A stretch of 64,000 nucleotides of DNA from Tricholoma matsutake (Eukaryota; Basidiomycota; Agaricomycetes; Agaricales; Tricholomataceae): contig AP026549.1 in the NCBI GenBank assembly GCA_026075535.2, positions 4,154,001 to 4,218,000 of the forward strand, given 5' to 3'. Each line of letters opens with the position of its first letter. Positions within the stretch are counted from its first letter, which is position 1. A program made the translations under genes and the position numbers. The notes under the pieces are model-generated. The model did no database searches, was not told the origin of the DNA, and saw nothing but the letters and a program-made list of their open reading frames with translations. This document shows positions 10,430-22,000 of this stretch, in pieces.

Positions 10430-11183
10430 AACCACATCCCTCACATTGAACACGAGGGAGTGGGGATGATTATTACATACATAAACAAAAAATCCTCCCT
10501 CTCACAAGATGCAAGAGGGAGTTTTATTTATATACATAAAAACCTAACCCCTCGTGTTTGGCGGGAGGGGGGAGGTAAAAACATTAAGAAAAAAATCCCT
10601 CCCCCATGCAAAATAGGGGAGGGGGGGCACAATACTAATAAGTAACTAAAAGTACAAAAAAAGGGTTTGGGCATGTCAGTGCGACATGGTGCAAGTACAG
10701 AGGTTGGTGGATGCTTACTAGGCAGGTACCCCCCTTCTGGGGTCTCCTGGCATCCCTCTGCACCTTCCTAGCCATGTCGACAGCCTTACATCCCATTTGA
10801 ATGGGGAGGAGGGGATTGGGTAGGTGTGGGTGTGGGTTGCACATTTTTCATTGTGGCAGGTCGTCCCCAGTAGTATACAACCTAAAAAGCAATAAAATAC
10901 AATTAGTTGATTGATAAAACAAAAAGCAAAAAAAGAAAAAAAGAGAAACTTATCTATGGCCCAAATGATAGTTGTTGTTGTTTGGGCCTGCATTCCATCC
11001 AGTCAGCTTGTTTGAAGGTGGTGGTGATGGTGGGAGTGGGCATGGGAGTGCTGGTGGCGGGTGCGCACACAGTGGTGGTGGTAGAGTGGAGAGGAGGAGG
11101 AGGCAGCATTGACGATGGTGGTGGCAGTCACGTGTCATGTGTCATGCAATATGCATGTATGTGTATTCTGTTAATGGCTGCAG
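10430..11183 (-). mobile_element. Element D1, non-autonomous repeat with hairpin end
   Basis: An inverted, internally deleted copy of 57608-58665. Shared parts are the palindrome cluster at one end (10440-10630), the (CAC)n-like block 11000-11110, and the intron-like module on the minus strand near 10985-10890 (donor changed to ATAAGT in both copies). It lies between S1 and S2 within the Copia element. It has no coding capacity and no clear TIRs. Confidence 0.6.
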
Positions 11184-11672
11184 TTAACTATGCACCTTGG
11201 TTGGGTAATAAAGGTATTAAATGTATATAGAGGGATAATTACTTGGTAGCTCAGTGGTTAAGCGTGCTGTTATGTGTGTAGACCCAAGGTTGAGTGTTCA
11301 ATTCTTGTTGTACATCAAACTTTTATTTGGGAAAGCAAGTGCATTGGTTATTCTGGTTATTCTGGTTATTCTGGTTATTCTGGTTATTCTGGTTATTCTG
11401 GTTATTCTGGTTATTCTGGTTATTCTGGTTATTCTGGTTATTCTGGTTATTCTGGTTATTCTGGTTATTCCGGTTAGTCTGGTTGTGATGAGTCCAGTCA
11501 GATTCCAGGGATTCCAGGTGTAAATTTGATGCCTATTCCAACCGGAATCATGCTGCATAGGGAGAACTACATACAAAAAAAATTCCACCAGATTCCAGAA
11601 ATTCCAGAAATTCTGGCCGGACAAACTGGAATCCAACCAGAATAGGTGGGGAAGTGTAATGTACTCCCTGAT
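11184..11672 (+). repeat. tRNA-headed (SINE-like) repeat S2
   Basis: A-box-like TAGCTCAGTGG (11247-11257) and B-box-like GTTCAATTC (11296-11304) at tRNA spacing, then a 9-bp tandem array, then a tail ending GTGGGGAAGTGTAATGTACTC. The same element, inverted, is S3 (43391-44032 plus 57190-57255). About 60 bp precede the A box in both S2 and S3, which is unusual for a SINE, so a tRNA-derived TRIM or other element is an alternative. Confidence 0.6.
11347..11469 (+). repeat. 9-bp tandem array (GTTATTCTG)n
   Basis: About 13-14 nearly perfect units. Translated, it gives repeating LVI and SGY triplets in the three frames; these long ORFs are repeat artefacts. Single or double units occur at the same place in S1 and S3, so the array is a local expansion within the repeat body. 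Confidence 0.95.
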
Positions 11673-11710
11673 GGGCAGCTCAATCTGGATATCCCCTTTG
11701 CTGAGCATGC
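11673..11710 (-). pseudogene. Copia element, piece 3 (protease-integrase junction)
   Basis: Only about 12 codons, sense LSKGDIQIELPI, the segment following the Copia protease. It is bounded left by the compound insertion and right by a solo LTR. It is placed here because pieces 2 and 4 join through it in the expected Copia order. Confidence 0.6.
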
Positions 11711-13017
11711 TGATAGGTCCACCTTGTCATTCAAGCTCGGAAAACACATCTACAATTGTTGTTGAAGCTCTACAAACCCATATGAACCCCTCCAAAGCTC
11801 TACAAACCTCTATGAACCTCTACAAAGTCACAAGAATGCTTCGAAATTCTTCGCAACACCTCAAAATTCTTTGTATGCCTTCGGCCGCCATAATACAACT
11901 CCCCCGACCTTTGTACAGCTCAGGATATACACTTGGAACATTGTCGATGGGTTCCGAACCAGTTTTGAGCAATATCGCAGCGATATCGGCCTTGAACAAG
12001 TCCAATATTTCCTTGACCGACTTCAAAAATCATCGAACATTGCAAATCAACATTGGACACTATATTGCTATCCAAATAATCATCACACACATGCCAGACG
12101 TATCCCCTACCATTGTCGAACAATATCGCACCGATTTCGAGCCACAAACGAAGTCCAAAGAAACTTCGAAAATCTTCGAAAAACATCGAACCTCAAAAAA
12201 CATCTTCGGACACAGTATTTCCTATTCGAACAATCTTCAGATGCATGCTGGACACATGGGACACTATCTCAAGTATATCGAACACATTTCGACCGCATGT
12301 GCATGCACACAATCTGCTCAAAGCAGTTTCTGATGTTTTGTTCAATTTATAACAAGGACAGTCCGCTTTTAGCTATTCTTTCTTATCATTTCTTCATCAT
12401 GTGTTATATTCACACTTTCTAGGCTCGCTTTATTGTTCTGATATACTTATATTGTCTTTTGCCTCAAGTTTTCCACATGTTTGCCTCATGTTCTCTAGCC
12501 TTTTTAGGTACTTTCTTTATTTTATATAAAAAGATGTACTAGATACAAAGAAAAAAAGAAAGTTGTTGTCTTCCTCCCAGATCACAGTGATTTGAGAGTT
12601 CAGTTTAGTCTTATTCAGTCCGAAGTTTGGTGTTTTATGCTAAACTTCCTTGAAATTCCTTGAAATTCCTCAAAATTCCTCACATTATGCTATTTTTGCT
12701 CTCGTTTCCCTCGATTCGCCTGTGCTTTGCTTCTACTACTCATCTAGTCCCCCAATCTTGCATCCGAACATATTTGCACACTCGAAATTCCTTGAAACTT
12801 TTTTGAAAAATATCACGACATCTCGAGAATCATCGCAACTCCTTGAAACACATTCTTTTAGCTTTGAACTGCTTCAACAAGCAGTCCTTTCATGGCTATT
12901 TGATGGTTGATCTGACAGGTGACATCTAGAGGGCCTCGCATCCTTCCTCTGACTTGTGTCATACCATCCGAAGCCTTTTTGTGGGTTTTGTTTGGGTTTC
13001 CAGGTTGAGCATCATCA
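11711..13017 (+). repeat. Solo LTR, family A subfamily 1, inside Copia
   Basis: 1307 bp from TGATAGGTCC to GTTGAGCATCATCA. Related to the 5' LTR of element E (40059-41126, inverted). A TATA-like tttatataaaaag lies at about 12523. The ORFs inside are LTR sequence, not genes. It splits the Copia protease region; a clean 5-bp target duplication was not seen. Confidence 0.8.
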
Positions 13018-13779
13018 ATAGTAAACATTTGTCCATCTGTGGCTCTTATAGGCTCAGGACTGACAAGTTCCTCATAATTCAGGAACCACAAGTGATCTGG
13101 TGAAAAGTGATGACTGGCACTGCTATTGAGGATCGTTCCAGTGTGAGTGGAGATGGCATGGGCTTCAGAGCAAAAATCTGAAATGCATCCAAGGGCCATT
13201 GGATCATCTGGGACGCGATAGGTGAGCATAGTGTAATTCTCAGATTCATCACTTTTGGGAGTACTCTCCATGACATTGGCGCTAGCTTGTTTCCCCATCC
13301 TCTTTAACCACCAATCAGGAGCCTAACCCTCTTTTCCTCCCCCTTTTTTCCAGCACTGGTCCTTTGTGTGTCCACCTCAACCACAATTAGGGTTTGTCCA
13401 CAGGATATTGTCTCTTGAAGACTTGTCCTGGTCCTTCCCATTTCTACCTCTGGCCTTTGATGTAGCTGCAAGCATGGCAGCATTGGACTTATTGATATTG
13501 TCCTCAATCTCAGCCAATGTCACCTCTTCAGTGAGATGCCAGATCACATCAGTAGGGGTAAGTTTCTTCCCCATTTGATGAGCCATAGCACTAAGAGTCA
13601 TGAATAGGGTTCAGAATGATGGTGCAAGTAAGAGTGAGGTGCAAAGATAGGACATGAAGGACTCATCAGATGCTGGTGTATTCATCTCAGCTAACTGTTC
13701 CCATAGTTCTGTCATTTTCACAATATGATTCCTCATACTCTCCCCCTCAGCGTAATGAGTGTTCTGAAGTTGCATAAGG
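13018..13779 (-). pseudogene. Copia element, piece 2: Gag C-terminus, zinc knuckle, protease
   Basis: Sense: HLMQLQNTHYAEGESMRNHI and TELWEQLAEMN (Copia Gag/UBN2-like), a stop near 13612, then EVTLAEIEDNINKSNAAMLA, a degraded zinc knuckle around 13330-13390 (NCG...GHTKDQCWKKGG-like, split by a frameshift), and a protease block ILNSSASHHFSPDHLWFLNY. The catalytic triad expected as D-S-G is N-S-S, so the protease is dead. Piece 1 continues at 20204. Confidence 0.75.
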
Positions 13780-14991
13780 TGTGGCAGTGGGTTGGGTCTA
13801 TTCGAGATCCGTCGACTGGAGTGTCACATCACAGAAGACAAAGGTAAGCTTGAATGGAGGGTTGAAGGAGAAAGATGGATCAAATGAGCTTGACGCTCAT
13901 CGAGTGTCAACAAGTCGTGCAATAATGCATGAGCATAAAATGAGTAGAAAGACGCATGGAGGATAAATGGGCGAGAATGCGATCAATGAAATCACATGAC
14001 ATGTTGACTTTATGAAGATGCGTCAAAATGAGCGTGTCGAACAGAATAATCAGTCAATCAATCTGGAAACTTGGATGGAAATTTGTAATAGGAAATCTTT
14101 AGAGAATGTAACAGAGAGGCCTTGACTTAAGAAACTGGGAACTTGAGAACTTATCTTTGGACTTCTACACCTTGGTGTGCAGAGAACTTGAGAGACTTCA
14201 AGACTTGAGGGAAAACTTAGTGATGACCATGAATTGTGAGTAAAACAGGGTGCTCCATTCGAAAGGTGGGAGGACATCTATATACAAATTGTAGTAAAGC
14301 TAATGAAACTCCTAATTGCACGCGTACTCTTGCACCGACAGGTCCAATCAACAAGAAAGATACACTAAAAAAAAAGCCAGATCGTCGCTGTGATAGTTCT
14401 TCAAGATACATGTGGTGTTTGTGAGGCAGATGATTTCTATGAGGTGTCATTGAGTCCTCCTCTCGGGGCTTCACAGGCTAGGTATTGCTTGGGGAATGGA
14501 CCACTGTCAAGGTTCTCTATTGATGTATGTCGCCTGTGCCCCAGCAAGCGCGGAGAACGCTCAATCAGTGTCCCTCAACCCTATCGTCTAGCCGATCCAC
14601 TCGTTGATTTGGGTTTTGACTAGCCAATAGTCCGCAATGTTGAATTGAATGCCGGATGGTTTGGTTGCCAAGAAAGGTGATAAATAAAACAAATAAGGAT
14701 GAGAGAAGCCATGTCATCTCAAAGACAGTGATGGTCGGCACAAGAGCCAAGGATGCAAAGACGCATGAAGAAAAATGTTGTTGGTGCGCTGCGTGAGGGA
14801 AGGAGACGACGCATCTGAAGTGGATAATAAACTATAAACAATGAAGGGAAAGTTAGTGATAAGGTGTAAAGATGGATTGAAGATAATGGAAATGTATATG
14901 CTAGCGCATTGGTTCTGGTGCGTAATGGTGAAGCTGTGCCAAATTCCTGTGAATGGGTAAGTTGGTGAGTAGGCCAACTGACTTGTACACA
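13780..14991 (-). repeat. Gypsy-B 3' LTR
   Basis: Reads TGTGGCAGTGGG ... CTTGTACACA on the plus strand. Near-identical to 19003-20203; most differences are CG against TG or CA. ORFs in it are repeated in the other LTR and are not genes. Confidence 0.92.
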
Positions 14992-15058
14992 ACTGGGGGG
15001 AACTTTGCATGATGCCCCCATCATGCCGGTAACAAGAAAATGAACTGGGAACAAAAAT

Positions 15059-16409
15059 TCAATGCAGAAAATTTGCAAAGGAAGCAGAGAAATTATCTGT
15101 CATTTGTATGAGCTCTGCTATGTTGTGTTCGTGTCTTGTTCCGTTGGCATAAGGAAGCAGCCATGGGAACTCGGGATCTATAAGGATACACTCGTTGGCA
15201 TCTTCAGTTCCCAGGAGGTCATCTAGTTCACCTATCATTGATTCGCCATATTCTGAATGAAGTCCAACATGAAACACTGGGTATCTGATGAGACTCTTAT
15301 TGTATGGCATCATCCAGTAACTTTGCCAGACTGGACCGTCGAGAGGGACTACCGTGTAGGGATAAGGACAGGAAATGGCTGATGTTGACATGGACATGAT
15401 TGTCTGGTTATCTTTCCTGTAATAAAATATCTTCAGTCGATCTTTCACAGCTTTACCTCTCTTTACAGTGCCATCGATTTCCCTGAGGTGGTACGAGAAA
15501 TCACTGAGTTTCTGGTAGATTGCAAAGGGACCAGACCAGTGTGGCGCTCCCTTGTTTCCATGCTGATCGTCGAGCCAAGTCTCGTGTAGAAGTACCCAGG
15601 TTCCTATGTGAAAGTCATTCTCAATGAAATACTTCTCATACTTCTTGTTGAAGTCATCCACGGAACGCTGTCGTTTCTTCTTCTGACGTTCAAGTGCGTC
15701 TGCGAGTACTGTATCCCGCCGGCTTATCTGCAATGTTCAGATGGTGATTAGGTCTTCTGTTGTGATTACCTTGTCCCAGTCTAGTGTTTCCCAAGTGCGG
15801 TCTGCTATGTCAAACACCAAAAGGGGGTTATGGCCATATAATAAAAAGTAAGGTGTATACCCAGTCATTCGAGACGTTGTGCAGCGTATCGCCAATAGCA
15901 CAGCATGAACAAAGAGAGGCCACTTGTTCAAGCCAGAGCCACATACATGAAACAGAGCATTGACAATTACCTGGTGCGCCCTTTCCATGACGCTGTTACC
16001 TTGCAGATGATATGGGCTTGAAATAATTACCATGATGCCATATTTTTCAAATAGAATCTTCGTGGCACCCTTAAACTTGGAACCACCGTCCACGACACAG
16101 TAAGGGATGCAACCGAACCTGCAAATAATTTCTTCATAGATGAAACTTGCCCACGTCTCCAAGTTATTCTTCCGTGCAGCTCGAGCTTCTGGCCAGCCTA
16201 TCGCAGGTTCCACCGCCTGTAGTAAGTAGCACATTCCTCCTTGGCCTTTAGGCATATGAACTGTATCGAGATGAAAGCAATGGAGAACAGCTGTATTCCA
16301 TGTCAGTGAAAAGGGGATCCTGGGGTGCATTTTTGAACGTATTTGGCAGCTGTTACACGATCGAACAAAGTACGCGACATTGTCATAGAGGTTCGGCCAG
16401 TAGTAGCAT
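15059..16409 (-). pseudogene. Gypsy-B integrase
   Basis: Begins in the H2C2 finger (YYWPNLYDNVAYFVRSCNSC, broken) and continues into an open catalytic core at 16330-15737 with FHLDTVHMPKGQGG, IPYCVVDGGSKFKG and HLQGNSVMERAHQVI, supplying D, D and E. The downstream block 15733-15059 contains WVLLHETWLDDQHGNKGAPHW-like and GPFAIYQKLSDFSYHLREID, the C-terminal fold. A stop separates the two at about 15735. It is cut upstream by the solo LTR at 16410. Confidence 0.82.
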
Positions 16410-17581
16410 TGATAGGTCGTCTTCTCGGCTCAAGGACCAATTCAACACTTTAGCATCATTCTAATCACATCGGCTAACTCCTACAACGTCCCAGACGCAG
16501 CGCGACACACTCTATCAATTGCGATATCATATCAACCACATCGAAACATCACCAGCGACATCGATAGTATCAAAAGACCACATCGCACAACCTTAGGACT
16601 ACCCCGAAAGTCCCTAAGATTCCCCTACACGACCACCAAACATCCCCGACCAACTTCGAACAAGCCACAACCACGATCGAGCATTGTCGAGCATTGTTGA
16701 GTGTCATCGATCGATATCGAGAAACTACGAGTGACATTGGGCGCTGCCTTCATTATCTAAATGGTGGAAGACCATGCACTAGGACATATTCCAACTCGTG
16801 CTCAAACCTGCTGATCATAGGTCAGCCTCGTTCCAAGTCCCTATCGTGCACAGAACCCACTGGACACATTATTGCGAGACTTAGTGCAGTTTATACACAA
16901 AGGACAGTCTCCTTTAGTTCTTTCCTTTTATTACTCTTTCATCATATGATATATATATCTTTCTTGTTTGGATTCCAGTCTCCTTTATGGCCTTGTGCCT
17001 TAACTCATATCTTTTGCCTAATGTTCTACACATGTTTCTCATTCCATTTTAGGAAGGTTCTTTAAAACATATAAAACTCTGTAGTATCTACTTGGAAATA
17101 ACAAGAAATCGTCTTCACATATCGTCTCATATACAGTTCTAAGCATCCAATCAGCTTTCTAAAAACAATCTAAGTCTCTGTGGGTTTTCTTGATTGACAA
17201 GAAACCTCTGCAATTGTCGCATCCTTGATCCTCCCTCGATCCTCTCATCATTAGTTCTAGCAACCCTTCCAACACTTCATAGCAGTTTGCTGCACCCTTC
17301 GTATACCATCGACCTATCAAAAGGTCCCCATAATTTACATATCGACCATTGATGATAAAACTTGTTCGCTGTTGATCTCATCGATCACCCTTGATATTGA
17401 TCGATACTCGATCGGACCATGACAAATGCCTTTGTCTCACATAACACTACCTTCATGACTAGTGTTAACTAGTAATCTTATCAGAGGTTTGACCATCTTG
17501 CAACCCTCCTCTGACTCGTCACAAACATCATTGATTGCCTCATCGGCAGTTCTGGTGGTTTTTCTGGGTTGAGCATCATCA
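16410..17581 (+). repeat. Solo LTR, family A subfamily 2, inside Gypsy-B
   Basis: 1172 bp, TGATAGGTCGTC ... GTTGAGCATCATCA. Closest to 30873-32341 (the LTR of element F). It joins the Gypsy-B Gag zinc knuckle on one side to the integrase H2C2 finger on the other, so the Gypsy-B sequence between them has been deleted. A TATA-like catatgatatatatatc lies near 16945. Confidence 0.82.
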
Positions 17582-18707
17582 GCGCGTTAGGTTTATCACA
17601 AATGAAACACCTTTGTTCCTGCGTAGCTATGTTGGTGTTCATTCCCCTCGACGCTGCCAGTTCCCAGAGGATGTTGAACTGCCCTTGTTGAAGCTCTTGG
17701 ATTTGTCGTGATTGACCGAGCTGTAACTCTTGCATTTGTTTTGCTAGGATCTCGATGCTCAAAGTGGTCGAGGTATCGACAACTGGGATGGCAGGAACTT
17801 TTTTAGTGCTGAATCTCACCTTTTTCTTCATTTTCCGACCAGATCTTGTCCTTGGTTCGTCATCCGAATTGTCTGAGTCAGAAGTGCCCGAACCATCCAA
17901 GTCGTCGGAGTCTCCGCTACTAGAATCTGTAGAAGAATCAGTACTATACTTCCCACCTCCTATATCATCTTCATTGAATTCTCTTTGTAGGAGTACTAGT
18001 ACGTCATCTCTAGCTGCTGGGGACTGTATCTTCGTTTTGTCTGCTGGTAACCTATGCCGCATCGCTTTTTGCTGAGCTGTTGGTAGTCCCCTGAAAAATA
18101 AGATGTTAGTGTCGCTTTCAGTGAGTTGGTTGTTAGAAATGAGGTGTGTAGCCTGCATGTTGAAGTCTCTATAATAATGGTCAGCATGCTGGACCCGAGA
18201 GAAGGCCTTGCATTTTGCGTGTCGCTTGACCCATCTTCAAAGTTTGTCCTGTGAGATGCAAGGCTTACGGTCGTCCGACCCGTAGAGTTTGACCAAGTAA
18301 GTTTGGGTCGCTTCCCAGTCTTGTTGAGCCCAGTGGGCTGCTGATTCTATTGTGTATCGGACACGACGGTTGCAGTAACGTAGAACGTAAGCTGGTAATT
18401 CTGTTAGTGGGACCTCTGCAGTGTCAGCGAGTACTTCAAGAGAATCTAGAAAGTCATTGATGCATCTTCCTTTGAAGTAAGGGGCGTTTGGGGAGCTGGG
18501 TGTCGGCATGAGCATACAAATTCGGGGGGCGGCATTGACTGGTTGAACTGCGGGTCCTGGTGCTGCTGGAGCTGGTTGGGCCATTCCTTGTCTTGTTTTG
18601 CTTCTCGTTGTGAGAGGTTTTGGATGAGTGGGTCTGTGCGACAGCTTGGAGTAGGTTGCGTGGTTGCTGGAGTTCTTGAGGAGGTTTTCAAACAGAAGTT
18701 TCTTCAT
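17582..18707 (-). pseudogene. Gypsy-B Gag
   Basis: N-terminal half at 18707-18237 (APYFKGRCINDFLDSLEVL, RYCNRRVRYTIESAAHW), a stop or shift near 18240, then 18187-17582 with ESDTNILFFRGLPTAQQKAM, an acidic Ser/Asp-rich stretch, KKKVRFSTKK, and the first Cys pair of the zinc knuckle CFICDKPNAL, where it meets the solo LTR. A typical fungal gypsy Gag layout. Confidence 0.75.
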
Positions 18708-18983
18708 TCACACACACAGTCGACTCCTGGTCTAACTGCGAGAGGGACAGACTCTGTCGCACTCTATGGATCCGTGGCTTTCATAAGGGCCAATGTCTGA
18801 AGTTTGATGGATGTGTTTGGATGCGCTGGTCGAGGTTTTGATGCATATCAATCATCGTGATCGTATAATGATCAAAAAGTGATCGATAGATTCTGTAACC
18901 TACAAGTGAGCGTCAGTACAGAATGGTAAGCTTACCAAGTTTTTAGGGCTGTGACCAAAAACAGATCTCCTATAAAAGAATCC

Positions 18984-19000
18984 CCCTGTCTCGGTCACCA
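18984..19000 (-). promoter_or_regulatory. Gypsy-B primer-binding site
   Basis: On the minus strand TGGTGACCGAGACAGGG starts 2 nt after the 5' LTR. The initial TGG complements a tRNA 3' CCA, consistent with tRNA priming. The tRNA is not identified. Confidence 0.6.
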
Positions 19001-19002
19001 GT

Positions 19003-20203
19003 TGTGGCAGTGGGTTGGGTCTATTCAAGATCCGTCAACTGGAGTGTCGTGTCACAGAAGACAAAGGTAAGCTTGAACGGAGGGTTGAAGGAGAAAGACG
19101 GATCAAATGAGCTTGACGCTCATTGAGTGTTGACAAGTCGTGCAATAATGCACGAGCATAAAACGAGTAGAAAGACATGTGGAGGATAAACAGGCGAGAA
19201 TGCAATCAACAAAATCGCGTGACATGTTGACTTTATGAAGATGCGTCGAAATGAGCGCGTCGAACAGAATAATCAGTCAATCAATCTGGAAACTTGGATG
19301 GAAATTTGTAATAGAAAATCTTCAGAGAATGTGACAGAGAGGCCTTGACTTAAGAAACTGGGAACTTGAGAACTTATCTTTGGACTTCTACACCTTGGTG
19401 TGCAGAGAACTTGAGAGACTTCAAGACTTGAGGGAAAACTTAGTGATGACCATGAATTGTGAGTAAAACAGGGTGCTCCATTCGAAAGGTGGGAGGACAC
19501 CTATATACAAATTGTAGTAAAGCTAATGAAACTCCTAATTGCGCGCGTACTCTTGCACCGACAGGTCCAATCAACAAGAAAGATACACTAAAAAGGAAGC
19601 CAGATCGTCGCTGTGATAGTTCTTCAAGATACGTGTGGTGGATGATTTCTATGAGGTGTCGTCGAGTCCTCCTCTCGGGGCTTCACAGGCTAGGTATTGC
19701 TCAGGGAATGGACCACTGTCAAGGTTCTCTATTGATGTACGTTGCCTGTGCCCCAGCAAGCGTGGAGAACACTCAATCAGTGTCCCTCAACCCTATTGTC
19801 TAGCCGATCCGCTCGTCGATTTGGGTTTTGACTAGCCAATAGTCCGCAATGTCGGATCGAATGCTGGATGGTTTGGTTGCCAAGAAAGGTGATAAATAAA
19901 ACAAATAAGGACGAGAGAAGCCATGTCATCTCAAAGGCAGTGATGGTCAGCGCGAGAGCTGAGGATGCGAAGATGCATGAAGAAAAATGTTGTTGGTGCG
20001 CCGCATGAGGGAAGGAGACGACGCATCTGAAGTGGATAATAAACTATAAACAATGAAGGGAAAGTTAGTGATAAGGTGTAAAGATGGATTGAAGATAATG
20101 GAAATGTATATGCTAGCGCATTGGTTCTGGTGCGTAATGGTGAAGCTGTGCCAAATTCCCATGAACGGGTAAGTTGGCGAGTAGGCCAACTGACTCGTCC
20201 ACA
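19003..20203 (-). repeat. Gypsy-B 5' LTR
   Basis: 1201 bp, read on the plus strand as TGTGGCAGTGGG ... CTCGTCCACA. Pairs with 13780-14991. Flanked on the inside by the primer site. Confidence 0.92.
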
Positions 20204-20640
20204 AAGGAGGTTTGTTTTGTATAGGCTACATGGATAGAGGCAACTTTCCTCCACATAGCTGCAGCAGTGGGCTTGTTCTTGACCTGGTCTTATCAATGGT
20301 CCTATAAATGACCTCATGAACAGCTGCCTGCTGTTGATCATAGGTATCCTGTGCTTCTTCATTCTTCTCGACCTCGTCATCAGGAAGAGGGGCTAAGGAG
20401 CCATTTTTGTAGAAGCTCCCATCCCTCTCAACAAGTTCTTCTGGCTTGCACATGGTACCTAGAACATGTTGATGCAACCCCTTCGAAGTGAGATAGTTCA
20501 AGATGTGCTTGGAATAAGTAGCCCAGTTAGAACTGTCACCTTGAAGTTTAGGAAGGGATAAACTTGGTTGTTGGAAGTTAAAGACATGTCAGAGATATCT
20601 GCAGGGCCCATAACCTCTAGCAGTTGCAGGGTTACTGGAG
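20204..20640 (-). pseudogene. Copia element, piece 1: Gag N-terminus
   Basis: Sense near 20590: PSLSLPKLQGDSSNWATYSK, then ILNYLTSKGLHQHVLGT, a Copia Gag start, followed by a long acidic insert (PDDEVEKNEEAQDTYDQQQA). An ATG at about 20595 is one base out of frame with it. No Copia 5' LTR could be recognised upstream. Confidence 0.75.
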
Positions 20641-21174
20641 GCAGGAAGCTAGAATGAAATGTAATGTAACCTCAGTGGTAGTAAAATACTGTATTGAGGT
20701 GTAGTAAGTACCTAGAATGAAATGTAACGTACTACTACAGGTAAGTAAAGAAATATAACAGAGTAACATAAAAGGGGACTTACACCTCAGTGGTGGTAAA
20801 ACACTGAGGTGGTGAGATATGGGGAGTTGGTCTACATAGTCCACGTGTCCGTAAATAGAATACCATAAATGACCATCCATGAGAAATGGCAAGTAAAGGA
20901 ATAGGGTATGCACATGAGTGCAACAAGGGGGGGGGGGGGTAAAGCACTCATGAATTGAGTGCTTATATACCCCATGGCTGCACAAGGACCATTTGGTTGT
21001 GCTTGTGCCCAAAAGAAAGTGGCACCACTTGCCAAACAATTCTCATGACCACCAATAACCCACCTCTCCACCACCCCTCTCCATCTCCTCTCACCACCTA
21101 CCTCAGAAACACTGCGCCTCAACCAAATGATCACAAAGTGAGATCAAATGACAAGCTAGTCATTTGGGTCCCAG

Positions 21175-21232
21175 GTATGTTTTTTGTTGTTCATTTCTTC
21201 TGTTCTACTAACAATACATTTTATTTTTTTAG
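21175..21232 (+). other. Intron-like module
   Basis: 58 nt: GTATGT donor after tttgggtcccag, TTCTACTAAC branch-type site, acceptor TTTTTTTAG. Same module as 7188-7241. Confidence 0.5.
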
Positions 21233-21359
21233 TCTCTTGCATCCTAAGCCCTGCCCCACACCCCTCCTGATGTCATTCTGACACCAACACCAGCCAACAG
21301 GATAACAATCATGTGGCAAAGTGAGCCTAAACAACAACTAGTGTTGTTTGGGCTGTAGG

Positions 21360-21427
21360 GTATGTTTTTTATGATTGATTTCTTACATCTACCAACTAAC
21401 TAACTAACTATTCTTTCTTCTTTTTAG
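21360..21427 (+). other. Intron-like module
   Basis: 68 nt: GTATGT after gtttgggctgtagg, ACTAACTAACTAACTA branch-type stretch, acceptor CTTTTTAG. A second module in the same repeat. Confidence 0.45.
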
Positions 21428-22000
21428 GTTCTTGCTTGTTTATAACAATGCCTACCATGCCCTATGCCACCACTGTGAGCAGAGGCTCACAGGGCCACAA
21501 TGGGCCCTGTTTCTGGACAACAATGACACCTGTATGACATGTCACACAGCACCACTACCCTGCCTGTGAGCCACTGCTCATAGGGGGCAATGTAGGTGCT
21601 GATGACAAATGGTGCCACATCAACCCTGCCCCAGTGGGATGACAAATGACAATGCAGAGGCCGACAAACAATAGGGAGAAGACAACAAATGATGACAAAA
21701 ATGAGGAGGATGGCAACAAACAACAGGGAGGGGACAACAAACAACAATGCAGGGATGACAATGGGAGGGCAACAAATGACAATGTGGGGACAACAATGTG
21801 AGGACAACATACAACAATGTGGGGGTGACAACACAAGGACAACAGATGACAATGCAGGGATGACAAAGAACAATGCAGGGACAACATAAACCAGGGGGTA
21901 CAACAAGCAATGAGGCCAACAACAACAAATATCAGGGGACAATGATGTACAATGGCCCACTCTCACTACAAATGCAAGACAGTGGGATGTTTCTTTTCTT

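Larger units (their letters stand above)
13780..20203 (-). mobile_element. Gypsy-B, LTR retrotransposon nested in Copia Gag
   Basis: Two 1.2-kb LTRs flank minus-strand Gag (17582-18707) and integrase (15059-16409). Protease, RT and RNase H are missing; a plus-strand solo LTR (16410-17581) sits exactly at that junction. The Copia Gag frame is interrupted between TKQTS and HLMQLQN. The flanks share AAGG (13776-13779 and about 20204-20208), a short or slightly changed target duplication. The tRNA-type primer site differs from the self-priming arrangement of Gypsy-1 and G. Confidence 0.88.
20641..22000 (+). repeat. Non-autonomous repeat with two intron-like modules
   Basis: No credible gene. It holds a hairpin CCTCAGTG...CACTGAGG (20786-20812), a run of 13 G (20927-20939), a hairpin AAGCACTCA...TGAGTGCTT followed by cttatatacc, then cctctccaccacc-type sequence, two intron-like modules, one copy of the CTGCTCAT palindromic motif (about 21565-21600), and an A/G-rich gacaacaa... 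block. The order of parts parallels element a at 6654-8045. Ends were not resolved. Confidence 0.5.

Noticed and set aside
11244..11312. Possible tRNA gene
   Set aside because: A and B boxes are present, but acceptor and anticodon stems do not pair convincingly and the block is part of a dispersed repeat.
11254..11523. Long ORFs of repeating Leu-Val-Ile or Ser-Gly-Tyr
   Set aside because: They are translations of a 9-bp tandem array; all three frames are open for the same reason.
12650..12910. ORFs inside the family A LTRs
   Set aside because: They fall within LTR sequence present in several copies with different frames.
14050..14277. 75-aa ORF repeated at 19273-19500
   Set aside because: Part of the Gypsy-B LTR pair, not a duplicated gene.
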